Both the position numbers and the translations under genes were made by a program. The notes under the pieces are model-generated. The model was not told the DNA's origin. It was given only the letters and a program-made list of their open reading frames with translations, and did not search any database. Shown here one piece after another: positions 7,707 to 17,253 of a stretch of DNA of 64,000 nt (positions within the stretch are counted from its first letter, which is position 1; each line of letters starts with the position of its first letter). Source of the DNA: Methylobacterium nodulans ORS 2060 (lineage in GTDB: Bacteria > Pseudomonadota > Alphaproteobacteria > Rhizobiales > Beijerinckiaceae); contig NC_011894.1 in NCBI RefSeq assembly GCF_000022085.1, positions 7,115,001-7,179,000 on the forward strand, given 5' to 3'.

Positions 7707-9067
7707 CACTCGTTACCAACTAGGTCGTCGTAAGCGTAATCAAAAGTCGTGAGCCCAACCTCACGATAAGGCATATTTATATTACCTAGCTCTCTTGCAA
7801 GTTTCTTGAGCTTAGAGACGGGCACAGAATAGTTTATATTCGCGGCTTTCTCCGCTCTCTGCGCAACGAGATTCGGCAGCGCTACGGTGGACCGCTTAGG
7901 GACCGCCTGGATCGACACGGGGCGGGCTAGTGCTTCTTTCTGCTTGGCTTGCTCGAGGGCCTGCTTTCGTGCGTTGGTATATGCAATCCACGCCTTGGAG
8001 ATCTCGCGCATGCGCGGTCGCGCTCTTCGGAAAACCTCCGAAGAAACGTCTACGCTTCTCTTTGTTGTGGTCAGAGGAAGCGCCGAAGCCTTAGCTGCAG
8101 TAAAAAGCACAACTCCGACGAAGCCCGCATATTGATAATGCCACTGAGGCCAGTCCTCTGATCCCCATCCGGCCACAACGGTTTTATCTGCAGCAAGTAC
8201 GATACGTCCATTGCAGGCAACGTACCAACCGTAGCGGCGATCTCCTTCGTCCTCCGTTGGATCAGTGCTCTCCGGCGGCGGAGCGGCCATTCCACCGATT
8301 AGCTCTACCGTCACTTCATCATCGCCAACTTTGTCAACATACTCGATCCGCACAGGTTGGAATTCGTCGCTTTGGCGCAGTTCGATCTGCCATCCATCAA
8401 CAGGCGCGTTATTCACCAAGATCTGGAGACCGCGCGCAAGATGAAAAGAATAGTCCCTAGCAATTGTGCGACGAAGGTTCTGAATGAAGGCAGGATTGCT
8501 GAAGGCCTGCAAGGCGCCTTGCGTCAGTTGCCTTACATCAATCTCAACACCCGCCGCTTCGAGAGGCTCGTCACCGATTATATCGAAGTCCCACGGCAGA
8601 GTATTGTTTTCAAGCCACCTGTCTACGTCGATCGGGACAGCAAATGCTTCTAAAGCTTCACCTTCCGACCTGTACGTGCTTCTCACCTTGATCTGATTGC
8701 CAATTTTAAAAATAGCACGTTTCATTCCAATGCCATATACTCCGATACTGAAATCATCATGGGCATCACTCGTATTGCGTCCGAAACTGAACGCGTGATT
8801 GACCGCATCGTGAAGGGTCATTCCGCCGCAATTATCTTTGATTTGGAAAACATCTGGCAGAAGCTTAATATCAATAATGTATTTATCCAGATTCGCGCCT
8901 TCAGACAGGCCCATAGGCCTGCTTCCCTCATTATGCCATGCACTATCGACACTATTGTCAATCAAATCCAGAATACAATCCTCTAGCGAGATATCGCGAG
9001 TTAGCATCCTTACGAAGAATTCCTTAGTCGGATTTGCTGATGCCTTCGTCTCAGGGGTGATCGTCAC
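7706..9067 (-). CDS. GHKL (MutL/MORC/Hsp90-like) ATPase of the R-M cassette
   Basis: This 453-residue ATPase has the Bergerat nucleotide fold: N box 'ILDLIDNSVDS' (D34, N38), G1 box 'IKDNCGGM' (D78), G2 box 'YGIGMKRAIFKIG' (about 111-123), and a later 'TTTKRSVD' (K336) that fits the S5-domain lysine completing the active site. The usual catalytic Glu of the N box is Asp34 here. GHKL ATPases of the MutL/MORC group are known in restriction-modification operons next to Dcm and Vsr genes, where they are thought to drive DNA looping or translocation. Start is GTG 9067 with GGAGG upstream. It heads the four-gene cassette and is AT-rich compared with its neighbours. Confidence 0.85.
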   Translation of the reverse strand: MTITPETKASANPTKEFFVRMLTRDISLEDCILDLIDNSVDSAWHNEGSRPMGLSEGANLDKYIIDIKLLPDVFQIKDNCGGMTLHDAVNHAFSFGRNTSDAHDDFSIGVYGIGMKRAIFKIGNQIKVRSTYRSEGEALEAFAVPIDVDRWLENNTLPWDFDIIGDEPLEAAGVEIDVRQLTQGALQAFSNPAFIQNLRRTIARDYSFHLARGLQILVNNAPVDGWQIELRQSDEFQPVRIEYVDKVGDDEVTVELIGGMAAPPPESTDPTEDEGDRRYGWYVACNGRIVLAADKTVVAGWGSEDWPQWHYQYAGFVGVVLFTAAKASALPLTTTKRSVDVSSEVFRRARPRMREISKAWIAYTNARKQALEQAKQKEALARPVSIQAVPKRSTVALPNLVAQRAEKAANINYSVPVSKLKKLARELGNINMPYREVGLTTFDYAYDDLVGNE

Positions 9068-9634
9068 AGTCCCGAAGCCTCCAAGCTCGCCGGCGCCGAC
9101 TCACGTCGACCAAGCTTGGCGGCTATCTAATCGGCACGCCGGATGCCGCGCAAGTTGCATTTGCGGGATCCAAAGCCAGTGTATGACGCGCAGCGATGCC
9201 GCCCCTTTTCCAGGGGGGTGCGGGGCTCTGGCCGTAAGGCAGTCAGCCTTGGTGTGCAGTTGTGATTAACGTCCGTCCAATAAATCGTTCATAAGGTGCC
9301 AGGCTGGCCATCAGCAGGGTGATCGCGCTGAGGATTGAGGAGTGCAGATGCTCTTATGAGGCACTTATCGGACGGGCGCTCAGTGATGTCAGAAAGCTAC
9401 CAACATCGCTGCTTGTGCCCGAAGTACCCGAACCACTGGCGGGTGAGCCAGCTACTGTACTTGCCGGCGTGCTAGCCTTGCCGAGAGTTCCCGAGGGGCA
9501 GCTGTGAGCCCCCTCGCGCTTAGGACGATCTACAAGGCCGACACTCGCAGTGCGTGTCCGCACTCGAGCTTTGATCGGGTTTCGATCACGCCGGCTTCGC
9601 GTCCAAGGCGTTCGGTCTCAGGTGCGCGCAGCGT
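9068..9634. other. Intergenic stretch upstream of the R-M cassette
   Basis: No gene is convincing on either strand. The stretch should hold the promoter of the minus-strand ATPase gene; I cannot pick hexamers with confidence. Composition returns gradually from AT-richer to GC-rich toward the tRNA. Confidence 0.5.
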
Positions 9635-9904
9635 CTAAGCACGCACGAGCTCCAGTGCCTGCTGATGAGTGTACCTCTGGGATACAAGGCCCAGCTCGAA
9701 GAACCGGCTCACCGCCTCGTGCCCGAGCTCGTGGTCAGCTTCGGGCCCGAAATCGTCCACGAACCTGCGACAGTTTGCCAGCGTCTCCACCCACTCGTCG
9801 GGCCTGAACCCGGGGCATGGCGGCTGTCCGGGCGACAGACTGGCGAGCCCGCGGCTCCATTCGAGGACGGTGGGGGATGGTGAGGCCGAATCGGTGGTGA
9901 GCAT
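9635..9904 (-). CDS. Short hypothetical protein near the tRNA
   Basis: A frame of 89 residues from ATG 9904 gives a balanced, protein-like sequence ('DEWVETLANCRRFVDDFGPEADHELGHEAVSRFFELGLV'), with several predicted helices and no membrane segment. No good ribosome site is seen, and no family is recognised. It may be a real small gene or the remnant of a larger one at the tRNA-proximal end of the island. Confidence 0.35.
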   Translation of the reverse strand: MLTTDSASPSPTVLEWSRGLASLSPGQPPCPGFRPDEWVETLANCRRFVDDFGPEADHELGHEAVSRFFELGLVSQRYTHQQALELVRA

Positions 9905-10125
9905 GGCCGCGGTTCTTAGCCGGCCGGTGGACGGTGGGCGAGAGGCTAAGCCCGAACCCCGATGGCGCGCGCGATCTGCGTGCTCACCAGCTCCTCGCGA
10001 CTGGAACGAATCAGGAAACTGGCGCCGCCGATGTGTGGGGGAAAATGTGGGGACTTCGAGCCCCATGGGGGCTTTTGTTCGCCGCTCGTTCCCGTTTGGG
10101 GCGCGGATCCCGCCCGGACCGGTTT

Positions 10126-10155
10126 TCGAAAAACCCTTTGATCTCAAAGGGTTTA
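10126..10155 (-). terminator. Rho-independent terminator of tRNA-Pro
   Basis: An 11-bp perfect stem (AAACCCTTTGA at 10131-10141 with TCAAAGGGTTT at 10144-10154) follows the tRNA 3' end on the minus strand, and is followed on that strand by five T. The distance from the CCA end is only a few bases. Confidence 0.85.
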
Positions 10156-10156
10156 A

Positions 10157-10234
10157 TGGTCGGAGCGGCGGGATTCGAACCCACGACCCCTAGTCCCCCA
10201 GACTAGTGCGCTAACCGGGCTGCGCTACGCTCCG
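10157..10234 (-). tRNA. tRNA-Pro (anticodon GGG)
   Basis: Reading the minus strand, a 7-bp acceptor stem (CGGAGCG with CGCTCCG), a D arm with GGTTAGCGC, an anticodon stem CTAGT/ACTAG enclosing the loop CTGGGGG (anticodon GGG at 10197-10199), and a T arm with GGTTCGAATCC are all present. The 3' ACCA end is encoded (10157-10160). tRNA 3' ends are common integration sites, and the accessory region lies on the 3' side of this gene. Confidence 0.95.
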
Positions 10235-10381
10235 ACGCTCTGCGCAGTGGGCACCGCGCGAAAGCCCGCGGGTCTTAGCCGCCTCGGGTCGGCCGCGCAA
10301 CCTTTTTCGGAGAGCGTGCAGCGCGCCGGGGCGGGATCCCGTCCGACCGGCCCTCAAAGGGCCGGTGCGCACGGAGCCGGC

Positions 10382-11143
10382 TCAAGCGTCCTGCTTGTCC
10401 CGTGCGGGCATCTCCACCGGCCCCACCTGCGCGACGCGCAGGCCCGCCGCCATGGCCTGGAGGCGGGTCTGCGGATCCTCCGGCTGGATCACGCCGGCCG
10501 ACATCACGAGCTTCGCCGCGTCGTCGACGCTGATCGACAGCTCGATCACCTCCGAGCGGGGCAAGTAGAAGAAGAAGCCGGTCGTCGGGTTGGGGGCGCA
10601 GGGCAGGAAGACGCCGACATAATCGCCGTTCGGCGGCAGTGCCCCCTGCACGTCCGGCCCGGCCGGCGCCGACAGGAACACCACCGACCATGTGCCCTTC
10701 ACCGGGAACTCCACGAGGCCGACCGTGCGGAAGGAGGTGCCGCTCGTGGAGAAGAGCGTCTCGAAGACCTGCCGCAGGCCCCGGTAGAGGCCCGAGATCA
10801 CCGGCGTGCGGGCGAGCAGCACCTCGCCGAACTCCACCACCGAGCGCCCGACGAGGTTCGCCGTGAACGCGCCCAGCAGGGTCAGCCCCACGAAGGCGAT
10901 GAGGAGGCCCAGGCCCGGGATGTTGAAGGGCAGGTAATGGTCCGGCAGGTACTTCGCCGGCACCAGCGGCTTGACCCAGCCGTCGATCAGGCTGATGCAC
11001 CACCAGGTGATGTAGATGGTGATCGCCAGCGGCCCGGCCACGATGACGCCGGTGAAGAAGTAGTTCCGCAGGCGGCCCTGGACGCTGACCCGCTTGCGCG
11101 CGCCGGAGTCGGGCTCGTGGATCAACGGCGACGGATCCTTCAC
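10382..11143 (-). CDS. DUF502 family membrane protein
   Basis: The 253-residue product has two membrane segments ('YFFTGVIVAGPLAITIYITW' about residues 25-45 and 'GLGLLIAFVGLTLLGAFTANLV' about 73-95) followed by a soluble domain with 'PVISGLYRGLRQVFETLF' and 'PNPTTGFFFYLPRSEV', the pattern of the DUF502 family widespread in Proteobacteria. Function is unknown. GTG 11143 is taken as the start because the frame upstream is Arg/Pro-rich and overlaps the divergent gene at 11224. The C-terminal end is a charged tail. Confidence 0.85.
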   Translation of the reverse strand: MKDPSPLIHEPDSGARKRVSVQGRLRNYFFTGVIVAGPLAITIYITWWCISLIDGWVKPLVPAKYLPDHYLPFNIPGLGLLIAFVGLTLLGAFTANLVGRSVVEFGEVLLARTPVISGLYRGLRQVFETLFSTSGTSFRTVGLVEFPVKGTWSVVFLSAPAGPDVQGALPPNGDYVGVFLPCAPNPTTGFFFYLPRSEVIELSISVDDAAKLVMSAGVIQPEDPQTRLQAMAAGLRVAQVGPVEMPARDKQDA

Positions 11144-11223
11144 ACTCTCGCCCTCACCAGCGCAGGCGCCCCCTGCCCGCGCAGAGGTAGCGGTTTGCTG
11201 CGCTGCGCTCAAGGCAGGTCCCG

Positions 11224-12270
11224 ATGAGCCGCCCCCCGCCCGATCCCGCCGCCGTGCGGGCGCTGATCGAAGCGGCGCTCGCCGATCCCGCCACGACCTG
11301 GACCTTCGGCGCCTATGGGGCGGCCATCGCCTTCGCGCGGGCGCCCGGTGAAGCGGCCGAGCCCCTGTGCGGCCGCTTCGGCCTCGTGACCGCGCGGGGC
11401 GCCCTCGCCTTCGGGGACCTCGCCGGCCTTCACCCGGTCGCCTACGAGACCGCGCTCGGCGGAGAGGCCTGGAGCCACGCGGTCGAGCTCTGCATCGACG
11501 GACAGGCCTGCGGGAGCGGCGCACCCGACCAGGTGACGCAGATCGGCCCGGATGCCGGGGCGGTCCGCCCCCGCGACCGTGCGGCGATCCTGTTCGATCT
11601 CGGGCTCGGCCTGAGGGCGGCGCGCCTGTGCCTGCGCAGCCATGATCCGGGGGCCTGCGCGATCCTGCGCGCGGCGTGCGGCCGCTCCCTCTGCGACGAC
11701 GAGGCGCGCCTCGCAGCCCTCCTCGCCCTGCCCTGCGACCGGGTCGTGCTGGCAGGACGCCACCGGGCCGAGGCCGCGGCCGGATCCGGCGCGCCGGGCG
11801 CGCGCCTCCAGATCCTGCCGAAGCTCCTGCGCCTGCGGCGCAGCCACGCGGCCACGGCCCCGATCCCGCCGGGCCTCATGCCGATTGCAATGATCCAGCC
11901 CCCGCATCCGCTCGCCGGGACGGCCGCGTTCGACCGCGCCCGCCATGCGGCCTTCCAGGGCCTGCTGGCGGCCTGGGGGGATCCGGATCTCGTGGCGCTC
12001 AAGCGCCGCATCCTGGCGGGCGAGGATGCCCCGCCCCCCACGACCCGCGCCGGCCGGGCCGTCGCCCGCATCGCGCAGGCGCAGGCCCGCGCGCTCCAGC
12101 GTTCGGCCTCTGCAACGGGCGGGGATTCTCCCACGCGGCCCGCCCGGTCGAAGATGGCATCCGCGATGCTGCCGGACGAAAGAAAGGCCGCCCTTGCGAG
12201 CGGCCCGAAGTCTAGGGAGGAAACGCCCATCGAGGGCAGCAGGGCCGCGACGCCAACGCCACCCTGCTGA
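11224..12270 (+). CDS. Uncharacterised protein (alphaproteobacterial, possibly DUF6925-like)
   Basis: The product is 348 residues. Residues about 5-170 form a folded-looking domain beginning '[29 protein letters not shown]', rich in small hydrophobic stretches and with several Cys; residues about 230-290 contain '[21 protein letters not shown]', and the C-terminal end is low-complexity. No signal peptide or membrane helix is evident. The N-terminal pattern recalls uncharacterised DUF6925-type proteins, but this is only a resemblance. It diverges from the DUF502 gene and ends 77 bases before the end of mutM. Confidence 0.6.
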   Translation: MSRPPPDPAAVRALIEAALADPATTWTFGAYGAAIAFARAPGEAAEPLCGRFGLVTARGALAFGDLAGLHPVAYETALGGEAWSHAVELCIDGQACGSGAPDQVTQIGPDAGAVRPRDRAAILFDLGLGLRAARLCLRSHDPGACAILRAACGRSLCDDEARLAALLALPCDRVVLAGRHRAEAAAGSGAPGARLQILPKLLRLRRSHAATAPIPPGLMPIAMIQPPHPLAGTAAFDRARHAAFQGLLAAWGDPDLVALKRRILAGEDAPPPTTRAGRAVARIAQAQARALQRSASATGGDSPTRPARSKMASAMLPDERKAALASGPKSREETPIEGSRAATPTPPC

Positions 12271-12347
12271 CCCGAAACCTAATCCGGAAGCCACCACTCG
12301 GAAGTGCGCGGTCGCACATCGCGCGGCCTCGGGCGCTCGGGGGGGCG

Positions 12348-13241
12348 TCACCGCGCCGGCTGGCAGACCTCGCAGAAGAAGGTCGAGCGGCCCGACTGCA
12401 CCACGCGCCGCACCACCCCGCGGCAGCCCCGGGCCGTGCAGGCGAGGCCCTCCCGGTCATAGACCCGGAAGGCGTGCTGGAAGGCGCCCTTCGTCCCGTC
12501 CGTATGGACATAGTCGCGCAGGGTCGAGCCGCCCGCCGCGACCGCCTCGGTGAGGACGTCGCGGATCACCTCCGCCAGAAGCCGGGCCGCCTTGGTCGGG
12601 CGGCCGGCCGCGTCCGCAAGCGCGCCGGCCGGCGTCTCGGGATGGAGCCTGGCCCGGTGCAGGGCCTCGCAGACATAGATGTTGCCGAGGCCCGCGATCA
12701 GGCGCTGGTCGAGGAGCGCCGCCTTCAGCGGCGTGCGCCGGCCGCGGAAGAGCCGCGCCACGGCCTCGCCGGACAGCTCGTTGCCGAGCGGCTCGATGCC
12801 CATCCCGGCGAAGTGGCGGCAGGTGGCGAGCTCGGCCGCGGGCACGAGGTCCATGAAGCCGAAGCGGCGCACGTCGTTGTAGGTGACCCGGGCGCCGTTC
12901 GAGAGCGCGAAGCTGACATGGTCGTGCTTGGCCCGGGCTCCCGCCCCTTCGAGGTAGAAGTCGCCCGGCGAGACCTGGCGCCCATCCGGCAGCACCACGT
13001 CGAAGCGCCCGCTCATGCCCAGATGCATGATCAGCGCCTCGCCCGAGGAGAGATCCGCCACGAGGTACTTGGCGCGCCGCGACAGCGCCTCGACCCGCTG
13101 GCCCGTGAGGCGCGCCGCGAAGCGCTCCGGCAGCGGGAAGCGCAGGTCCGGCCGGGCGAGATGGACGTGGGAGAAGCACGCGCCGACGAGGGCGGGTTCG
13201 AGGCCCCTGCGCACGGTCTCGACTTCGGGCAGTTCGGGCAT
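12348..13241 (-). CDS. mutM: Formamidopyrimidine-DNA glycosylase
   Basis: The 297-residue enzyme removes oxidised purines such as 8-oxoguanine and nicks the abasic site. It starts with the invariant MPELPEVE (Pro2 nucleophile, Glu3), has the N-terminal beta-sandwich with the conserved Lys in 'RRAKYL' (K58), the helix-two-turn-helix '[16 protein letters not shown]', and a C-terminal zinc finger with Cys pairs ('CTARGC' and 'CEVCQ'). ATG 13241 is fixed by the Pro2 requirement. It diverges from ubiE with 294 bases between them, a gene pair often seen in Alphaproteobacteria. Confidence 0.95.
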   Translation of the reverse strand: MPELPEVETVRRGLEPALVGACFSHVHLARPDLRFPLPERFAARLTGQRVEALSRRAKYLVADLSSGEALIMHLGMSGRFDVVLPDGRQVSPGDFYLEGAGARAKHDHVSFALSNGARVTYNDVRRFGFMDLVPAAELATCRHFAGMGIEPLGNELSGEAVARLFRGRRTPLKAALLDQRLIAGLGNIYVCEALHRARLHPETPAGALADAAGRPTKAARLLAEVIRDVLTEAVAAGGSTLRDYVHTDGTKGAFQHAFRVYDREGLACTARGCRGVVRRVVQSGRSTFFCEVCQPAR

Positions 13242-13305
13242 GGCATCCTGGAGATCGGGCGCGCGGGCGGCCCACCACCCGCCAGATGGGGCCTCTGCGC
13301 CGGTT

Positions 13306-13333
13306 TCGCCATGCGAATCTCGCCATGCGAATC
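13306..13333. repeat. 14-bp tandem repeat, two copies
   Basis: TCGCCATGCGAATC occurs at 13306-13319 and again directly at 13320-13333, in the shared upstream region of mutM and ubiE. It may be a regulator site or simple slippage. Confidence 0.75.
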
Positions 13334-13535
13334 GCCGTGGCGGCCCGACGGCGGGACGCCGCCCAGGGCCCCGGAGAGGCGGATCGGAAAGAGCCGGCCG
13401 CGGCCTCGGCCGGGCCCCGGCCCCGAGGCGCCGGCGCGCAGGGGAGCCGCGGCGCGAAGAACCGCACCCCGCCGCATCGGCTCCAGATGGCGCAATCCCC
13501 GCGCCTTCGCTATGGAGGCGGCCGTGGAGGGACCG

Positions 13536-14294
13536 ATGGCCGCCGACGAGACCAGCACCGATTTCGGCTTTGCGCGCGTGCCCCTCGACGAGAAGCAGGG
13601 GCGCGTCAACGAGGTCTTCCGTTCGGTCGCCCGCCGCTACGACGTCATGAACGACCTGATGTCGGGTGGACTGCACCGGGCCTGGAAGAGTGCGCTGATC
13701 TCGGCCCTGCGGCCCTCGCGCACGCGCCCCTTCCGGCTCCTCGACGTGGCCGGGGGCACCGGCGACATCGCCTTCCGGGCGCTCCAGGCGGGCGGCCCCG
13801 AGACGCACGTCACCGTGCTCGACATCAACGACGCGATGCTGGCGGTGGGGCGCGAGCGAGCCGGCGACCGCTTCGCCGGCCGCATCGACTTCGTGGCCGG
13901 CAATGCCGAGGCGCTGCCCCTGCCCGATGGCAGCTTCGACGCCTACACCATCGCGTTCGGCATCCGGAACGTGCCGCGCATCGAGCGGGCGCTCGCGGAA
14001 GCCTACCGGGTCCTGCAGCCCGGGGGGCGCTTCCTGTGCCTCGAATTCTCGCATGTGGACGTGCCGGGGCTCGACCGGATCTACGACGCCTACTCGTTCC
14101 GGATCATCCCGCACCTCGGTGCGCTCGTGGCGGGCGACAGGGAATCCTACCGCTACCTCGTCGAATCGATCCGCCGCTTCCCGACGCCTGGCGCCTTCGC
14201 GGGCATGATCGAGGAGGCGGGCTTCGCCCACGTCACGCACCGGCTGCTCTCCGGCGGCATCTGCGCCATCCATTCGGGCTGGAAGATCGCGTGA
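13536..14294 (+). CDS. ubiE: Demethylmenaquinone/2-methoxy-6-polyprenyl-benzoquinol methyltransferase
   Basis: The 252-residue enzyme performs the C-methylation step of ubiquinone synthesis with S-adenosylmethionine. Family signatures are clear: '[25 protein letters not shown]' near the N-terminus, motif I '[13 protein letters not shown]', 'FGIRNVP' and the C-terminal '[11 protein letters not shown]'. ATG 13536 has GGAGGG just upstream and is preferred; an in-frame ATG at 13512 would add 8 residues. It is followed 31 bases downstream by ubiB, forming a ubiquinone operon. Confidence 0.95.
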   Translation: MAADETSTDFGFARVPLDEKQGRVNEVFRSVARRYDVMNDLMSGGLHRAWKSALISALRPSRTRPFRLLDVAGGTGDIAFRALQAGGPETHVTVLDINDAMLAVGRERAGDRFAGRIDFVAGNAEALPLPDGSFDAYTIAFGIRNVPRIERALAEAYRVLQPGGRFLCLEFSHVDVPGLDRIYDAYSFRIIPHLGALVAGDRESYRYLVESIRRFPTPGAFAGMIEEAGFAHVTHRLLSGGICAIHSGWKIA

Positions 14295-14325
14295 CGACGT
14301 CCTCGCCGCAGGGAGCTCGCCGGCC

Positions 14326-15879
14326 TTGCTGAGCGCGGTCATCCACCTCGTGCGCGGCATCGAGGTCGGCTGGGTGCTGGCCCGCGAGGGCGCACTCGCC
14401 TTCGTGGACGCCGCGGCCCTGCCGCCGCATCTGCGCGCATTCCTGCGGCTCGGCCGCCGGCTCGAGCGCCGCGGCCTCGGCCCCACCGCCCGGCTTCCGA
14501 CCGCGCTGACGCGGCTCGGGCCGTCCTACGTCAAGTTCGGCCAGTTCCTGGCGACGCGGCCCGACATCGTCGGCGTGGCGGCGGCCCGCGACCTGGAGCG
14601 GCTTCAGGACCGGGTGCCGCCCTTCCCGCAGGATGTCGCGGTCGCGAGCGTCGAGGAGACGCTGGGACGGCCGATCGGCGACCTCTTCGTCTCCTTCAGC
14701 CCGCCCATCGCCGCGGCCTCGATCGCGCAGGTCCACCGGGCCCGGCTCCGCGAGCCGGGCGGCGCGGAGCGCACCATCGCCGTGAAGGTGATGCGGCCGG
14801 GCGTACGCGAGCGCTTCGCCCGCGACATCCAGGCCATGCGCTTCATGGCCCGCATCGTCGAGGCCCTGCGCCCCGAGGCCGAGCGCCTGCGCCCGCGGGA
14901 GGTGGTGGAGACCCTCGCCCGCTCGGTCGCCATGGAGATGGACCTGCGGCTGGAGGCCGCCGCGCTCTCGGAATTCGCCGAGAACATCAAGGCCGACACG
15001 GATTTCCGGGTGCCGACGCCGATCTGGGAACTCACCGGCCGCGACGTGCTGGTGACCGAGTGGATCGACGGGATCCGCCTCAGCGACCGCCCGGCGATCC
15101 TGGCGGCCGGGCACGACGTCGTGGCGCTCGGGCGCACCGTCATCCAGTCCTTCCTGCGCCACGCCATCCGGGACGGCTTCTTCCACGCCGACATGCATCC
15201 CGGGAACCTGTTCGTCGACCCGTCGGGGCGGCTGGCCGCGGTCGATTTCGGCATCATGGGCCGGCTCGGCATCAAGGAGCGCCGCTTCCTCGCCGAGATC
15301 CTGCTCGGCTTCATCCTGCGCGACTACCGCCGGGTGGCGGAGGTGCATTTCGAGGCGGGCTACGTCCCCGCGCACCACTCCGTCGACGATTTCGCGCAGG
15401 CGATCCGCGCCATCGGCGAGCCGATCCACCAGCGCCGGGCCGACGAGATCTCGATGGCCAAGGTGCTGACCCTGCTGTTCGACGTCACCGCCCTGTTCGA
15501 CATGAGCACCCGCACCGAGCTGGTGATGCTCCAGAAGACCATGGTGGTGGTCGAGGGCGTCGCCCGCTCGCTCGATCCGCGGCTCGACATGTGGACCACC
15601 GCCGAGCCCGTGGTGCGCACCTGGCTCGCCCGCAATCTCGGGCCGATCGGGCGCGTGGAGCAGGCGGGCCGCGCGGCGCTGACTCTGGCCGACGTGCTCG
15701 CCGACGCGCCGGACCTGTCGCAGCGCCTCAAGCGCGTCCTGATCCGCCTCGACGAGGCGGCCCCGCGCGAGCACGCCCGCGCCGACCGGCGGTTCCGGAA
15801 CGAGACGCGGCGCGCGGTCTGGTCTACGCTCGGGCTCTGGGCCATCGCGGGCGCGGTGCTGCTGCTCGCCCTGCGGTGA
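14326..15879 (+). CDS. ubiB: UbiB family atypical kinase/ATPase for ubiquinone synthesis
   Basis: The 517-residue product has the ABC1/ADCK family signature: the KxGQ motif in '[13 protein letters not shown]', the Ala-rich loop '[12 protein letters not shown]', the catalytic loop '[12 protein letters not shown]' and 'VDFGIMGRL'. A hydrophobic C-terminal segment (last about 20 residues) should anchor it in the inner membrane. UbiB supports the hydroxylation stage of ubiquinone synthesis, probably by handling lipid intermediates. The start is a TTG at 14326 with an AGGGAG site upstream; no ATG or GTG is in frame before the upstream stop. It follows ubiE in one operon. Confidence 0.93.
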   Translation: MLSAVIHLVRGIEVGWVLAREGALAFVDAAALPPHLRAFLRLGRRLERRGLGPTARLPTALTRLGPSYVKFGQFLATRPDIVGVAAARDLERLQDRVPPFPQDVAVASVEETLGRPIGDLFVSFSPPIAAASIAQVHRARLREPGGAERTIAVKVMRPGVRERFARDIQAMRFMARIVEALRPEAERLRPREVVETLARSVAMEMDLRLEAAALSEFAENIKADTDFRVPTPIWELTGRDVLVTEWIDGIRLSDRPAILAAGHDVVALGRTVIQSFLRHAIRDGFFHADMHPGNLFVDPSGRLAAVDFGIMGRLGIKERRFLAEILLGFILRDYRRVAEVHFEAGYVPAHHSVDDFAQAIRAIGEPIHQRRADEISMAKVLTLLFDVTALFDMSTRTELVMLQKTMVVVEGVARSLDPRLDMWTTAEPVVRTWLARNLGPIGRVEQAGRAALTLADVLADAPDLSQRLKRVLIRLDEAAPREHARADRRFRNETRRAVWSTLGLWAIAGAVLLLALR

Positions 15880-15914
15880 GCCCGGACACGGGTACGATCC
15901 GGGAGAAACGCCTG

Positions 15915-17177
15915 ATGTTCCAGCGCCACCGGCGGACGAGGACCATCGTCCGCGGCCTTCTCGCGTCCTTCGCCGCGCTCGCCGTGGCCGGCCCGGTGCG
16001 GGCGGCTGCGCCGCCGAGCGCGCCGCAGCTCAGCGACGGCAAGGTCAAGATCGCCATCCTCACCGACATGTCGAGCGTCTATGCCGACTCGACCGGCCGC
16101 GGCTCCGTCATCGCCGCCGAGATGGCGGTGAAGGATTTCGGCGGCACCCTCGGGGGGCAGCCCATCGAGGTCGTCTCCGCCGACCACCAGAACAAGCCCG
16201 ACATCGGCTCGAACATCGCCCGGCAATGGTACGACCGCGAGGGCGTCGACGTGATCCTCGACGTGCCGACCTCCTCGGTGGCGCTCGCCGTCCAGCAGAT
16301 CGCCCGGGAGAAGGGCAAGATGCTGATCGTCTCGGGCGGCGGCACCTCGGACCTCACCGGCCCGGCCTGCTCGCCCACCGGCCTGCACTGGACCTACGAC
16401 ACCTACGCGCTCTCGCACGTCTCGGGTCACGCGGCGGTCAAGCAGGGCCTCGACACCTGGGCCTTCATCACCGCGGATTACGCCTTCGGCCACGCCCTCG
16501 AACGGGACGGGGCCGCGGAGGTGAAGCGCTCGGGGGGCAAGGTGCTGTCGACCGTGCGCGCGCCCTTCGCGACCGCGGATTTCTCGTCCTTCCTGATCCA
16601 GGCTCAAGGGTCGGGGGCCAAGCTGATCGCCTTCGCCAATGCGGGCGGCGACACCGTCAACGCCATCAAGCAGGCGCACGAGTTCGGCATCGTCCAGGGC
16701 GGGCAGAAGCTGCTCGCGCTGCTCATCAACATCGACGACGTGCACAGCCTCGGCATCGAGGTGGCGCAGGGGCTGCTCCTCACCACGGCCTTCTACTGGG
16801 ACCGCGACGACGCCACCCGGGCCTTCGCCAAGCGCTTCAAGGAGATCTACGGGCTGATCCCGACCATGCACCAGGCCGGCGTCTACTCGGCGGTGGGGCA
16901 TTACCTGAAGGCGGTGCAGGCCGCCGGCACCGACGACGCCTTGAAGGTCGTGGCCAAGATGCGCGAGATGCCGGTGGAGGACATGTTCGCCCATGGCGGC
17001 CGGGTGCGCGAGGATGGCCGCATGGTGCACGACATGTACCTGATGCAGGTGAAGACGCCTAAGGAGTCGACCGGCGAGTGGGACCTCTACAAGCTCATCG
17101 CCACGGTGCCGGGCGACGAGGCCTTCCGGCCTCTCGCCGAGGGCAACTGCCCGCTGGTCAAGGCCACGGGGAACTGA
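15915..17177 (+). CDS. Periplasmic ABC substrate-binding protein (branched-chain amino acid type)
   Basis: The 420-residue product has an N-terminal signal peptide ending near 'GPVRAAA' (about residue 30) and a type-1 periplasmic-binding fold: 'KVKIAILTDMSSVYADSTG', 'IEVVSADHQNKPDIGSNIARQWYD', 'GADYAFGH'-like region and a long C-terminal lobe. Proteins of this Leu/Ile/Val-BP-like family bind amino acids, amides, or aromatic acids. No permease or ATPase gene is adjacent, so the ligand and transporter are unknown. ATG 15915 follows GGGAGAA. The gene lies 35 bases after ubiB on the same strand. Confidence 0.88.
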   Translation: MFQRHRRTRTIVRGLLASFAALAVAGPVRAAAPPSAPQLSDGKVKIAILTDMSSVYADSTGRGSVIAAEMAVKDFGGTLGGQPIEVVSADHQNKPDIGSNIARQWYDREGVDVILDVPTSSVALAVQQIAREKGKMLIVSGGGTSDLTGPACSPTGLHWTYDTYALSHVSGHAAVKQGLDTWAFITADYAFGHALERDGAAEVKRSGGKVLSTVRAPFATADFSSFLIQAQGSGAKLIAFANAGGDTVNAIKQAHEFGIVQGGQKLLALLINIDDVHSLGIEVAQGLLLTTAFYWDRDDATRAFAKRFKEIYGLIPTMHQAGVYSAVGHYLKAVQAAGTDDALKVVAKMREMPVEDMFAHGGRVREDGRMVHDMYLMQVKTPKESTGEWDLYKLIATVPGDEAFRPLAEGNCPLVKATGN

Positions 17178-17201
17178 GCGGCGGTCGAGTGACGATCCCC
17201 C

Positions 17202-17220
17202 CTCTCCGTCGCGGAGAGGG
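17202..17220. terminator. Hairpin after the substrate-binding protein gene
   Basis: CCTCTCCG (17202-17209) pairs with CGGAGAGG (17213-17220) across a 3-base loop, 24 bases after the stop codon. No T run follows. The arms belong to the CTCTCC/GGAGAG hairpin type also seen at 26122, 45020 and 45146. Confidence 0.5.
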
Positions 17221-17253
17221 GCTGGCCTCCGGGATATGGACGCTGCGACGCGT

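Noticed and set aside
5164..9067. A separate restriction endonuclease in the cassette
   Set aside because: None of the four proteins besides Vsr shows a nuclease motif that I can defend, so none was called.
10161..10206. Peptide-like string GGIRTHDP read through the tRNA region
   Set aside because: It is the well-known chance translation of the T arm and anticodon region of a tRNA-Pro gene, not a protein.
12474..13511. N-terminal extension of ubiE through the mutM region
   Set aside because: The long open frame upstream is antisense to mutM; the ribosome site at 13526-13531 fixes a start at 13536.
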